Positions 36,160-48,130 of a stretch of 64,000 nt of DNA are shown here, in pieces. Positions within the stretch are counted from its first letter, which is position 1. Every line of letters begins with the position of its first letter. Location: positions 4,218,501 to 4,282,500 of the forward strand of contig OX345647.1 of the NCBI GenBank assembly GCA_947044365.1. The letters run 5' to 3'. The notes beneath the pieces are model-generated. The model worked only from the letters and a program-made list of their open reading frames with translations. It was not told where the DNA came from and ran no database searches. The stretch is from Petrosia ficiformis. Taxonomy: Eukaryota > Porifera > Demospongiae > Haplosclerida > Petrosiidae. The position numbers were made by a program, and so were the translations under genes.

Positions 36160-37040
36160 TGTTTGCCTACAAAGCCAATATTCACTGACTCAGGTGGTTA
36201 GTCCTTGGAAACTGTACTGAGATAGTCTTGTTTGTGGGATCGATATCTGACAGTTGAATAAGACAGCCAACAGTTGGTTACAGCAATGATCAATGTAAAT
36301 TAGTCACGATTCAGTTTACTGTGTTTACATAATCACTGACATTCTATCTGTCGTCCTCCACTATTAATTTACTAAGTCATTGTGAACACAACATTTCAAT
36401 ACTAAAATTAAAATTACAAATTTGCCAACAGCTTAATACTGCAGTATGGTGTGAAAAGGCATATTATTAAATTGGCATGCAATTGAGGTGATTGGTTGAA
36501 ATAGCCAAAGTAAATAGCAGGTTTACAAGAAATTCAAACACATGTTGAGGCCAGATACAGTTATTTTGAAGTTTTATAATCAATATGAAACATTATGTGA
36601 CTGGTGAGAGGGATAACTAAATAGGACTTCAAAGTAAATGTTATCTTTAACTGAGTTATTTATGTCTCTACAGTGTAGGCATCATGTACTATATGTATGT
36701 GCTTGTAATATGCAATTATCATGTGTGCACAACTAAACAGTAAACGTTCATAAATTTGGTATAAGAATTTACATGGGTTAAATAATATTTATGCACAGTA
36801 GTTGTATTAGAGCTCACTACAGAGACTGACAGAACAGGATACAATCAATACATCATGCAGTCCTTCATGTACATGAGGCGAGTGAGTGACTACTGCCAGA
36901 ATGGGTGTACTTATGAGACTAAGACAGCATACATTACATGATTGCAGACTTTGTTTTTATAGATAGTGTACAGACAATCACAAGAGTGCAACTCATAGCT
37001 CATAGGCTGTCCTGCTAGTTATTAATTAATTAATTAATTA
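36160..37040. promoter_or_regulatory. Head-to-head region between gene G and DMAP1
   Basis: Contains the conserved upstream block of gene G at 36223-36254 (GTCTTGTTTGTGGGATCGAT followed by ATCTGACAG). Near DMAP1 there is an (ATTA)n run at 37020-37040. No TATA box is assigned. Otherwise unique AT-rich sequence without a gene. Confidence 0.4.
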
Positions 37041-40000
37041 ATGGGGCGTGTCGTGCCAACTATAATACAGATGGATAGTGATATTAAAGATATTCTTGAA
37101 ATAGAAAAGGGATCTCAATCTCCTCAACTTTCAAAGGAAATAATAATGGGTACAGTAAAGGTGAACAAAAGTATACACTATATTATAATTATATACTTGT
37201 GTATACTCATAAGATTTGTGAAAGTTTCTTAATTGGGGATCAACTAAGATAACCACCTTGAACATACTCCTTGAACGAGCCCATTGATCCAAGGGTCTAT
37301 TGTTATTAGGGTTTAAATCTGAACAAGCCACACCCACATGCATAATTAATGAAATGGCAAATATCCCTTAATTCTAATATTTTTAAAGGTGCGAAAGTTT
37401 TAAAGTTGGGTCGAGATGAAAAGTCAAACTAAATGGATAACATGTATGTAGAGGGGAGGGGCTGGCTATACTATAAGCAACATTGTGGGCTAGCCTGAGC
37501 TAGTGACAATAGTCAGCAGCATGGTGGCCACTACTAGGATGTGTTCAATGAGGGTTCAATAGTATTTATATACTAGATGAATACTGCAACATTGTGGGCT
37601 AGCCTGAACTAGTGACAATAGTCAGCAGCATGGTGGCCACTACTAGGATGTAGGGTTCAATAGTATTTATATACTAGATGAATACTGCAACATCGTGGGC
37701 TAGCCTGAGCTAGTGACAATAGTCAGCAGCATGGTGGCCACTACTAGGATGTGTTCAGTGAGGGTTCAATAGTATTTATACTAGATGAATACTGCAACAT
37801 TGTGGGCTAGCCTGAGCTAGTGACAATAGTCAGCAGCATGGTGGCCACTACTAGGATGTGTTCAGTGAGGGTTCAATAGTATTTATACTAGATGAATACT
37901 GCAACATTGTGGGCTAGCCTGAACTAGTGACAATAGTCAGCAGCATGGTGGCCACTACTAGGATGTAGGGTTCAATAGTATTTATATACTAGATGAATAC
38001 TGCAACATCGTGGGCTAGCCTGAGCTAGTGACAATAGTCAGCAGCATGGTGGCCACTACTAGGATGTGTTCAGTGAGGGTTCAATAGTATTTATATACTA
38101 AATGAATACTGCAACATCGTGGGCTAGCCTGAGCTAGTGACAATAGTCAGCAGCATGGTGGCCACTACTAGGATGTAGGGTTCAATAGTATTTATATACT
38201 AGATGAATACTGCAACATTGTGGGCTAGCCTGAACTAGTGACAATAGTCAGCAGCATGGTGGCCACTACTAGGATGTAGGGTTCAATAGTATTTATATAC
38301 TAGATGAATACTGCAACATTGTGGGCTAGCCTGAGCTAGTGACAATAGTCAGCAGCATGGTGGCCACTACTAGGATGTGTTCAGTGAGGGTTCAATAGTA
38401 TTTATACTAGATGAATACTGCAACATTGTGGGCTAGCCTGAGCTAGTGACAATAGTCAGCAGCATGGTGGCCACTACTAGGATGTGTTCAGTGAGGGTTC
38501 AATAGTATTTATACTAGATGAATACTGCAACATTGTGGGCTAGCCTGAGCTAGTGACAATAGTCAGCAGCATGGTGGCCACTACTAGGATGTGTTCAGTG
38601 AGGGTTCAATAGTATTTATACTAGATGAATACTGCAACATTGTGGGCTAGCCTGAGCTAGTGACAATAGTCAGCAGCATGGTAGCCACTACTAGGATGTG
38701 TTCAGTGAGGGTTCAATTGTATTTATATACTAAATGAATACTGCAACATCGTGGGCTAGCCTGAGCTAGTGACAATAGTCAGCAGCATGGTGGCCACTAC
38801 TAGGATGTGTTCAGTGAGGGTTCAATTGTATTTATATACTAGACGAATGCTACAACATTATTGGAGCAATAGTATTCAAATAATTTTTGATATGCGTTAA
38901 ATAGAACATGTGGTATTACATTCATGTACATATTTACACACAGCATTTCAGTACCAACTCTCTAGTGTGGGGCTTGCTCAGGCTCGTCCCATTAATTATA
39001 ATGTGGCTATAATTATATATGTATATATATATATAATATTAAAAATTAGGATTCTCAAAGGAAACTGAAGACTGTAATTAAGAGACCATCGGGAATGAAC
39101 AGAGAGGTTTATGCTTTACTGTATGCTGACAACAATAAAAGGTAATAAAGCACCTCGTTTGAGAGTTACCATAGCAACAGTTTCTATGGTACATGTTATA
39201 CATATACACAAACAAGTCGAATAACTGTGATGGAAATCATTTAATAAATTATTATGGCCTGCAGGGCTAATGCCCATCCTTTTGATGTATGATCCCTACT
39301 TTATTATATAATTTCATATTGGAGTTTTTGATATGTTTTGAAGCATGGGCCAAATTGCCTCAACAATGGTTAGTGTGTGAGCCCTTGGGAATACATCTTG
39401 AACCGATTAACAAAGAGTTAATGCTGTTAGTGACAATGTAATCATAATTAACTGCGCCACTGGCCCAAAGAAAGAACTTTGCAGTGCTAAATATGAAGCT
39501 CTTTGGGCCAATGGTGTGCCATATGAGATTATAAAAAACTCTGTTTCATACGCAGTTGCTATTGTAAGTTTATGGGGAATTTTTGAGATGATAGGAAGTT
39601 AAAGAGGAATTTAAATTGTGGGAAGTTAAACTAATTGTTGATCTATGTGAAATTTGATGTTTGGGTCAATGGTGTGCCAAATGAGCTTCAAAACTCTGTT
39701 TCACTATTGTAAGTTTATGGGGAATGTTTGAAGTTAAAGAGGAATTTAATATTGTGGGAAGTTAAACTAAGTGTTGATCTTTAATATGGATTGAACAAGT
39801 GGAATGTGAAATTTGTTAACTTATTTATGTATAATATGATTCTGTATAAAAATATGTGGAAGTTATCGTAGGGGTAACTTCACAGAGTTTAGTGATATAC
39901 ATGTACATGTATATCTACATGTTTATGTCACATATGTGTGTGTAAAGTGAAATTGTAGACAATATGCGGAAGTTATCGTAGAGGGTAACTTCATTATTCA

Positions 40001-43000
40001 ATTAGAGTTTAGTGATATTGCTTACAATTTCACTTTATACACGTGCATATATACATATTATGTATATGAGTGTGTAAAGTGAAATTGTAGACAATATGCG
40101 GAAGTTATCGTAGGGGGTAACTCCATTATTTAATTACAGTGATACATGTATACATGTATATGTATAATTGTATACATGTACATGTACATTACATTTCTAT
40201 AGTTCTTGTCTTATCCCAACTGATACTGGTTCTGGATACAGACAGCCTAAGGCTAGATTAGGAAGAAAACATGTTCGTCCATGGAAATGGATGCCTTTTA
40301 CTAATTTAGCAAGAAAGGTTGGTGTAATTTATAATTTATATACATGTATATTATAGTTAGTTTTATACCTCTAATACATGTAGGTTTGCAGATACAAGAT
40401 ATTATAGGCAACTAAAATTACCAATACCTATACCTACCTGTACCTATACCTATACCTGTACCTTTACCTATACCTATACCTAATTACCTATACCTATACC
40501 TATACCTGTACCTATACCTATACCTATACCTAATTACCTATACCTATACCTATACCTATACCTGTACCTATACCTATACCTATACCTATACCTATACCTA
40601 ATTACCTATACCTATACCTATACCTGTACCTATACCTATACCTATACCTACATGTATACCTGTACCTATACCTATATCTATACCTATACCTATACCTGTA
40701 CATATACCTGTACCTATACCGATACCTATACCTGTACCTATACCGATACCTATACCTGTAACCTATACCTATATCTATACCTATACCAATACCTATACCT
40801 GTACCTATACCTGTACCTATACCGATACCTATACCTGTACCTATACTTATACCTGTACTTGTTCCTATACCTATACCTGTACCTATACTTATACCTGTAC
40901 CTGTTCCTATACCTGTACCTATACCGATACCTATACCTATACCGATACCTATACCTGTACCTATACTTATACCTGTACTTGTTCCTATACTTATACCTGT
41001 ACCTATATGTATGCCTGTACCTGTTCCTATACCTATACCTGTACCTGTACCTGTACCTATACCTATACCAATACCAATACCTATACTGATACCTATACCT
41101 GTACCTATATCTAAAGAATAATAAAAAACATTTAAAAAAAAAATGAAAGAGTATGTAGGGAACTAGGGATATATATCAAAAGCGAAAAAGCACAGGAACA
41201 AGATGGCTTTGGCAATAAAATGAAATACAACTTCCACATAACAACCGTACATAAGTATCACTTCTTTGTGTTTTGCCTTTACTCTAGCTATATATACTAA
41301 TGTAGGGTTGTTATGTGTAAGTGGTATTTCATTTTATTGCCAAAGCATAAAGTTTAAACATTTAGAGAGTGTGCCAAAACTAGCTCTTGTATTTAGTTAG
41401 CTATAATGTATAGAAAGTGTAAATACTGTATTAACAATAATGTAACCGTTTGTGTTAAGCCATAAAGAGATAGTGGTGCAGGTTGAACTCCAGAGCCTGA
41501 TTAGTGGTGCAAAGTGTGTAAATGGTAGTGCAGCACCACCACCACAAAGCCTAGTGAGAACCGTGACTACGTGTTATTCTCTAGGCCCCTTGGAATGAAT
41601 ATTAGACACTTTGTTTGTGATATTCACTATTTACTATGTATATTCTTAGGATGGTCTGCTATTAAATCATTGGAGACGTACCACAGAAGAGGGTAAAGAT
41701 TACCCTTTTGCACAATTCAATAAAACACTTGACATTACAACATATTCACAAGAAGAGTACACAGTCAGTTAATATACACATCTCTGATCAATGAGCCATT
41801 TCTATCATCTCCAGTCTTAACAACTAAAAGATTTATTCTGAAGATCATTTTGTAATAAATTCCATCTCCATTTTAAAAATAATTTCTCATCCTCTCTCTC
41901 TGTCTCTCTGTTTCTTTGTCGCTTTGACTGTCTGTCTGTCTGTCTGTCTCTCTCTGATAATAGTACGTTCTTAAAATAATATGTAATTATATAAAATAGA
42001 ATCACCTTCAAGAATCAAACTGGACAAAAGAAGAGACAGATCACTTATTTGAGCTCTGTAGGTATGTGTCTAGTGCCCTATGAATAACATATACTTACAT
42101 GTGTATATGTTATTGAAATAGTGTATAAAGCATGTCTGTCAGTGTATGGAGATACAGTATAATGAATATAATTATATCAATAAGTACTCACCATACAGTA
42201 ATAGTAGTTCTAATTTCAGTATAGTATACATGTACATGTAGTAATACTGTGTCAATACTGTGGTGTTCAATTTACAGTAATTACTGTTAAAACCACTGTT
42301 GAACTAGTGTAGTTTGAATATGAAACTACCGAGTAATTACTGTACTATAATACTGTGATATAAATACATGTATATGCAATAAAAGGTCACCATACAGTAA
42401 CAGTAATTACCTTAGTTCTATTGTCAGTATAGTAATTAGTAATTACTGTCTCACTACTGTGGTGTTCAATTGACATGTACAGTAACTACTGTTAAAACTA
42501 CTACATTGAACTACTAATAGTATGCAGTGTATTTCCCATTCCAAGTTTGCTCCATAGTCAATTAATGTTCACTAATTTGTATATAATAATTATAATCATG
42601 TGTGTGTGTTTGTGTTGATAACTAAACTTCATTAATCTACAGAATGTTTGATTTGAGATTTGTTGTAATTCAAGATAGATACGATACCCAGAAATATCCA
42701 GTAAGCACTGACACACACACACATACATGTACATACTGTACATGTGCACACATATGCATGTACACATACATGTACATGTACATACGTACATGTACACATG
42801 TTTACATGTAGACATACGTGTACATACACATGTACACATACATGTACATACACACAAACAGATGTACACATACAATGTACATACACATAATCATGTACAC
42901 ATACATGTACATAAACACATGTACACATACATGTACATACACATATGCATGTACACATACATGTACATGTACTTACATACACACATATGTAAACAGTTTT

Positions 43001-46000
43001 GAATGTGTGTGTACTACTGCACAAAGGATGTACATGTACCTACACATATACACAGTTATGAATGTGTGTGTACTACACAAGGGATGTACATGTACATGTA
43101 CCTACACATGTACACAGTTTTGAATGTATGTGTACTACACAAGGGATGTACATGTACCTACACATGTACACAGTTTTGAATGTGTGTGTACTACACAAGG
43201 TATGTACATGTACATGTATCTACACATGTACACAGTTTTGAATGTGTGTGTACTACACAAGGGATGTACATGTACATGTACCTACACATGTACACAGTTA
43301 TGAATGTGTGTGTACTACACAAGGGATGTACATGTACCTACACATGTACACAATTTGAATGTGTGTGTACTACACAAGGGATGTACATGTACATGTACAT
43401 GTACCTACACATGTATACAGTTTTGAATGTGTGTGTACTGCACAAGGGATGTACATGTACTCGTACCTACACATGTACACAGTTTTGTATGTGTGTGTAC
43501 TACACAAGGGATGTACATGTACATGTACCTACACATGTACAATGCACATTTATAGGGTGTATAAATAGTTTATATAATCTTCTCTTGTATTAGAAGCGTT
43601 CAATGGAGGAATTAAAGGAGAGATATTATGGTGTGTGTAATAGACTCACGAGATTACGTAACTCATCTATAGAGGACACTCAATTGATACCATTTGATGG
43701 TCCACATGAAACCAAACGAAAGATTCAACTTGAAAGACTTCTCAACAGAACTAAAGATCAGGTGTGTCTGACTACATACAATAGAATCTCATTGAGTTGA
43801 AATTGAGCTCATTATAAATTCATAGTTTTAGATATTAGTTTAGATGTGTGTATCAGGGCATAAAAAAGGTGGTAACATTCGAAGGTTCGTTATAATTCCT
43901 TACCTTCGAAGGTAAAATCCATTCCACAAAGGTTCGCAATTAACACGTGGTTAATTATTTGCTGCAATAATTATTTATAACTCTTAATTAATCATTACAT
44001 TTGTCATGTGGAGATTGATAATGGCTGAAAGTGAATAGATCATGGACGAGAGTGTGGACTTTCAAAACCAGAATGTACTGAATCTCATCTGCCATCTTCT
44101 GAATTAAGAGGTCTCCCATTAGATAAACACTTGTATAGGTACAAAGTTACCACATTCATAGTGTTACACCTTCATGAACCTTCTCGTTCTATATAGTTGA
44201 AACAAACCTTCGAAGATGTAAAAATCACCTTCGTTTATGCCCTGGTGTGTATATTAATGATGTGTGATATTATCGATATAGTGATATTTTCATCACTGAA
44301 GTAATTATCGTGATAAGCGATATCAAAAATCTATATCGCGATATAATTATAATATTTATTATTATTAATATCAATAATTATTATTGCTTGACACGTGTTC
44401 ATGCATGCGCAGTTCAATTTGTACACAGATGGCTAGGCTAGCAAGGAAGTTGAAGCATAGCATGCTTGTAGGAGCCAAAGCAAGATCTGGCAGTTATTCA
44501 GATTCAAGGTCGATGCTCCAACTAAACAGCAAAGAGGTATTTGTCATTTGTGTAAGGGGCATTTGCCTTACAGTGGCAACATGACTAATCTCCTTTATCA
44601 TTTGTGGATTTGCTACATGGAGGAACACAACGCATTTAAAGTATCACGATTATCGTGATAAACTTCATATGATAATTGGGACAGAAAATTTTGATGATAC
44701 ACATCCTTAGTGTATATATGTTCTTTTAAGTGGCATATGCATTAGTAGACTGATATTTTCCATGTATAGTGTATGTTTTACATTCAGGTTGAAGAGGAAG
44801 AAATATTGATTTCAGAGCTGAAGAAAATAGAATTAAGAAAAAAAGAAAGAGAAAAGAAACAACAAGACTTGCAAAAACTGATATCAGCTGCTGAACAAAA
44901 TGCAGATGGGTAATAATGATGTGTGATAATATCACTCTAGGGACACCAGTAGTTTATAGCATATGTATACAATTGTACATGTACATGTAGCCTGATGAAG
45001 GGGTATAGATGTCATTTAGTTTCAAGATCGTAAATCAGCTCTCTGCCCATAGTTCATGTAGTTTGCGGTGTCAGAGTTCTGCCTATTGTAGCTAGCTTGC
45101 TATTGTAGTACTTTACAGTATCAGGGTTCTGTCTATTGTAGCTAGCTTGCTATTGTAGTACTTTACAGTATCAGGGTTCTGGCTATTGTAGCTAGCTTGC
45201 TATTGTAGTACTTTACAGTATCAGAGTTCTGTCTATTGTAGCTTAGAATGTATATATAATACCAATTGCAGCATTAGAGCTTTGCCTAGTGTACCACATA
45301 GTTGCACATGCAGTAGTTTTCAGTGTCAGGACTCTACCTATTTTAGCTAGCATTTTCTAGTATTGGGGGCTGGGGCCCTGTCTATTGTACACATGTAGCT
45401 TATAGTATCATTTCTAGTATCAGGACTCATTCAATATTCAGTAATTGGTTTATAACAATCATTTTTTCAGTCGTAAATCACACAAAAAAATGAATCCAAA
45501 GAAGTTGAAGAATCAAGGTGGAATAGCAACTCCTAAACTTCCCTCTGAATCTTCCATGGTGTTCAAAACATACGACAAATCAAGTGGAGTTACTCTTCGT
45601 AGCAGTAAGACAAAGTTTCCTCTCACACTGGGACAAAAGAAAACCAAGACCATAGAACAAGTACTAGAGGAATTAGGAATTGGTAAGAAAAGAAACAATT
45701 ATATTATTTTTGGTATATTGATTTAATAGTGTTGTATAGTAATGTATACATGTACCTGTGATTAGTAATGTATACATGTACCTGTGATTAGTAATGTATA
45801 CATGTACTTGTGTTTAGTAATGTATACATGTACCTGTGATTAGTAATGTATACATGTACTTGTGATTAGTAATGTATACATGTACTTGTGATTAGTAATG
45901 TATACATGTACCTGTGATTAGTAATGTATACATGTACTTGTGATTAGTAATGTATACATGTACTTGTGTTTAGTAATGTATACATGTACCTGTGATTAGT

Positions 46001-47597
46001 AATGTATACATGTACTTGTGATTAGTAATGTATACATGTACTTGTGTTTAGTAATGTATACATGTACTTGTGATTAGTAATGTATACATGTACTTGTGTT
46101 TAGTAGTGTATACATGTACTTGTGTTTAGTAGTGTATACATGTACTTGTGTTTAGTAATGTATACATGTACTTGTGTTTAGTAGTGTATACATGTACTTG
46201 TGTTTAGTAATGTATACATGTACTTGTGTTTAGTAATGTATACATGTACTTGTGTTTAGTAGTGTATACATGTACTTGTGTTTAGTAATGTATACATGTA
46301 CTTGTGTTTAGTAATGTATACATGTACATGTACTTGTGTTTAGTAATGTATACATGTACATGTACTTGTGTAATGTATACATGTACTTGTGATTAGTAAT
46401 GTATACATGTACTTGTGTTTAGTAATGTATACATGTACCTGTGATTAGTAATGTATACATGTACTTGTGATTAGTAATGTATACATGTACTTGTGATTAG
46501 TAATGTATACATGTACCTGTGTTTAGTAATGTATACATGTACTTGTGTTTATTAATGTATACATGTACCTGTGATTAGTAATGTATACATGTACTTGTGA
46601 TTAGTAATGTATACATGTACTTGTGTTTAGTAATGTATACATGTACTTGTGATTAGTAATGTATACATGTACTTGTGTTTAGTAATATATACATATACTT
46701 GTATTTATTATCAGATATTCGTCCAATATCTACTGAACAAGTTTGTGTACAGTTTAATGAACTCAGGTTAGTAGATATCTTATTATAGTGTACTGGTATA
46801 CACAGCTTGTTTTGTGTGAGTATTAAGATGAGTTGCGTACATGTACATGTACATACATGTGTATATGTCTGTAGGAATGATATATTGCTGTTATTGGATC
46901 TCAAATCTGCTTGTGATGCATGTGAATTTGAACTCCAATCGCTCAAGTAAGTTGTAAAGACAATAGATAGAGAAGAGGCTACCTTCATTCTTTATCTATT
47001 CAGACATCGTTATCAAGCTTTACCATATCACAAACAAGTAAAAGTTCATTTACCAGGTATGTCTTACTCAGGGGGTGTGACAATATTGAGCCTACTTGTC
47101 GGACAATTCCATGTCTCTTGTCCTGTTCCTCATATACTTTGTATACAGTCCAGTTTCTCTTTACCAGACATTATTCATTAGATTAGACAATGTCCTACAT
47201 AATTGGCTGTTTCCATACCCATGATCTCATAAGTTATTGTGTTTGATTATTATATATGTCTTTCTTCTTTAGCTGAAATATCACCATCAACTCCAAAAAA
47301 GGTAATTATGAATCTATAGATGAGAGCATGTGTGTGTGTGTGTGTGTGTGCTGTCATGAGATAGAGATATAGATAGAGGGAGGGAGGGAGTGGTGTACAG
47401 ATGAGATCTATCATAATATATACTTCATTTCTTCATCATTCATAGTCCAGCATACATATCATGGAAGTTGTGAATCAAGCTACACAAGGAGTAAGTGTAG
47501 AACTTGTGTTTATTCTTTATAAAGCTTCTATTTATATTTTTAGCGCAAAAGACGGACTGTTACTTTGGAATCAACTCTAAAGAAACGAAAACTATGA
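37041..47597 (+). CDS. DMAP1: DNA methyltransferase 1-associated protein 1, 15 coding exons
   Basis: Exons 37041-37154, 39050-39141, 40203-40317, 41650-41763, 42000-42061, 42643-42700, 43594-43761, 44788-44909, 45471-45682, 46715-46766, 46875-46946, 47004-47056, 47273-47301, 47446-47490, 47544-47597. The phases agree and give 453 residues (human 467). Blocks in order: DIKDILEIE, KRPSGMNREVYALLYAD, KHVRPWKWMPFTNLARK, the SANT/Myb-like domain (WTKEETDHLFELC, FDLRFVVIQDRYD, MEELKERYY), a basic coiled coil, SSGVTLRSSKTKFP, and a KRK-rich end. DMAP1 is a nuclear subunit of the NuA4/TIP60 and SWR1/SRCAP chromatin complexes. An in-frame ATG at 37071 aligns better with known N-termini, so the start may be ten residues later. 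The exon 1 donor (ACA|GTAAAG) is the least certain junction. Many introns hold tandem repeats. Confidence 0.92.
37480..38870. repeat. ~100-110 bp minisatellite in DMAP1 intron 1
   Basis: Thirteen head-to-tail copies by count of GGGCTAGCCTGA. The unit includes GACAATAGTCAGCAGCATGG, TGGCCACTACTAGGATGT and TTCAATAGTATTTATA. Two length classes exist, with and without GTTCAGTGAGG, arranged in runs rather than at random. Confidence 0.95.
38881..39049. other. Rest of DMAP1 intron 1
   Basis: AT-rich unique sequence with a short TATA tract before the exon 2 acceptor. Nothing else seen. Confidence 0.5.
39320..39543. mobile_element. hAT-like MITE (AGAGTTTTTGAT family) with target-site duplication
   Basis: Fourth copy of the element in the array units. 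Flanked by TTTCATAT (39312-39319) and TTTCATAC (39544-39551), a 7 of 8 target-site duplication. The downstream flank (TGCTATTGTAAGTTTATGGG onward) also matches the flank at 15663 onward, so the insertion lies inside a larger dispersed repeat. In DMAP1 intron 2. Confidence 0.75.
39540..40140. repeat. Tandem and dispersed repeats in DMAP1 intron 2
   Basis: TTTATGGGGAAT..AAGTTAAAGAGGAATTTAA occurs twice. A ~115 bp unit with ATATGCGGAAGTTATCGTAG and GTGTGTAAAGTGAAATTGTAG then occurs about three times (39855-40135). Confidence 0.7.
40424..41112. repeat. (TACCTA/TACCTG)n hexamer tract in DMAP1 intron 3
   Basis: About 690 bp of six-base repeats with CCTATA, CCTGTA, CCGATA and CTTATA variants forming higher-order patterns. 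A long open frame across it (YLYLYLY) is an artefact. Not the animal telomere repeat TTAGGG. Confidence 0.93.
42160..42535. mobile_element. CAGTAATTACTGT-type dispersed repeat, two copies
   Basis: Two related stretches (about 42185-42340 and 42385-42530) with CACCATACAGTAA.AGTA, TAATTACTGTCTCACTACTG and GTGGTGTTCAATTGACATGT. The same family recurs at about 54278-54420, 56415-56790 and 62925-63225. In DMAP1 intron 5. Confidence 0.6.
42710..43550. repeat. TGTACATG tract and ~60-65 bp minisatellite in DMAP1 intron 6
   Basis: First a TACACATACATGTACA-rich tract (about 42710-42985). Then about nine copies of a unit with GAATGTGTGTGTACTACACA, AGGGATGTACATGTAC and CTACACATGTACACAGTTT (about 43000-43545). 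Copies differ mainly in the number of ATGTAC steps. Open frames here are artefacts. Confidence 0.93.
43854..44244. mobile_element. hAT-type MITE with perfect 8 bp target-site duplication
   Basis: The left end CAGGGCATAAAAAAGGTG and right end (reverse complement CAGGGCATAAACGAAGGTG) are inverted repeats fitting the hAT pattern YARNG. GTGTGTAT flanks both sides exactly (43846-43853 and 44245-44252). The interior repeats CCTTCGAAGGT. No coding capacity. In DMAP1 intron 7. Confidence 0.88.
44255..44709 (+). mobile_element. Non-autonomous hAT element carrying a BED zinc-finger fragment
   Basis: The ends TAATGATGTGTGAT and (reverse complement) TAAGGATGTGTATC fit YARNG. GTGTATAT flanks both sides exactly (44247-44254, 44710-44717). 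The interior 44503-44640 reads FKVDAPTKQQRGICHLCKGH then NMTNLLYHL and a His, a BED-type finger as found at the N-terminus of hAT transposases. No DDE/RNase H core is present, so the element is a deletion derivative. The CACGATTATCGTGATA-type subterminal repeats are typical of transposase binding regions. In DMAP1 intron 7. Confidence 0.83.
45050..45245. repeat. ~56 bp tandem repeat in DMAP1 intron 8
   Basis: About three and a half copies of GTAGCTAGCTTGCTATTGTA plus GTACTTTACAGTATCAG. Decayed copies continue to about 45430. Confidence 0.85.
45730..46700. repeat. ~27 bp minisatellite in DMAP1 intron 9
   Basis: Some 35 copies of a unit reading TAGTAATGTATACATGTAC then CTGTGAT, TTGTGAT or TTGTGTTT. 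The variant units are interspersed. It fills almost the entire intron between 45682 and 46715. Confidence 0.95.
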
Positions 47598-48130
47598 TGA
47601 CGTTTTTAAGTTACAGCACAAAGACCTTTATTTCAATAATAACAAGTTTTAAAATCGATCATCAAATCCATGAACACATGAATGTTATGATTTATGAGTT
47701 GACTAATAGTGGTCTCTGAACATAATTATTCTTTGTTGGGGAGATTACCTGCTGTAGTTAGAATGAGACTGTCCCACTTGATGTCTGTTAATATTTAAGT
47801 GGAGTTATGTAAAATGGGACTGTGGTATTTCAATGGGAAATTGATAACAGTTTTGCTGTCATTGAACACAGGAATGGGAACATGGGTTTCAGATCCTGAT
47901 CTCTTGCATTACCATTGCTGCTCTAGTTTATTTTCTAAAGAAGAATGTAGTATACATAATAGTGCTATATACTGTACAATACAAGATATAGGAAAAAGCA
48001 GAATTTCTGTATTTAATGTACTCATGAAATTCATGTACTGAATAAAACAAAGTTTCCTATTAACTTAATGGGTTTCAGTGGTGATTTCATAAATTTAATG
48101 ATAGCTAAAGAAATTACACAAAAATTGTAA
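47598..48130. other. Convergent 3' region of DMAP1 and the CCDC51-like gene
   Basis: DMAP1 3' UTR on the plus strand with an AATAAA signal at 48041. For the minus-strand gene a TTTATT (AATAAA on its strand) lies at about 47927, so the two transcripts probably overlap tail-to-tail. No further gene seen. Confidence 0.6.

Noticed and set aside
37480..38870. Possible CRISPR-like array because of regular repeats
   Set aside because: Repeats are head-to-tail without unique spacers, in a eukaryotic intron; it is a minisatellite.
40652..41089. 145-codon open frame rich in Tyr-Leu
   Set aside because: It is the TACCTA hexamer repeat read in one frame and lies inside a DMAP1 intron.
40424..41112. Interstitial telomere repeat
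   Set aside because: The unit is TACCTA/TACCTG, not TTAGGG or a known telomere variant.
42558..43593. Open frames of 90-137 codons on both strands
   Set aside because: All come from TGTACATG tracts and the ~60 bp minisatellite in a DMAP1 intron.
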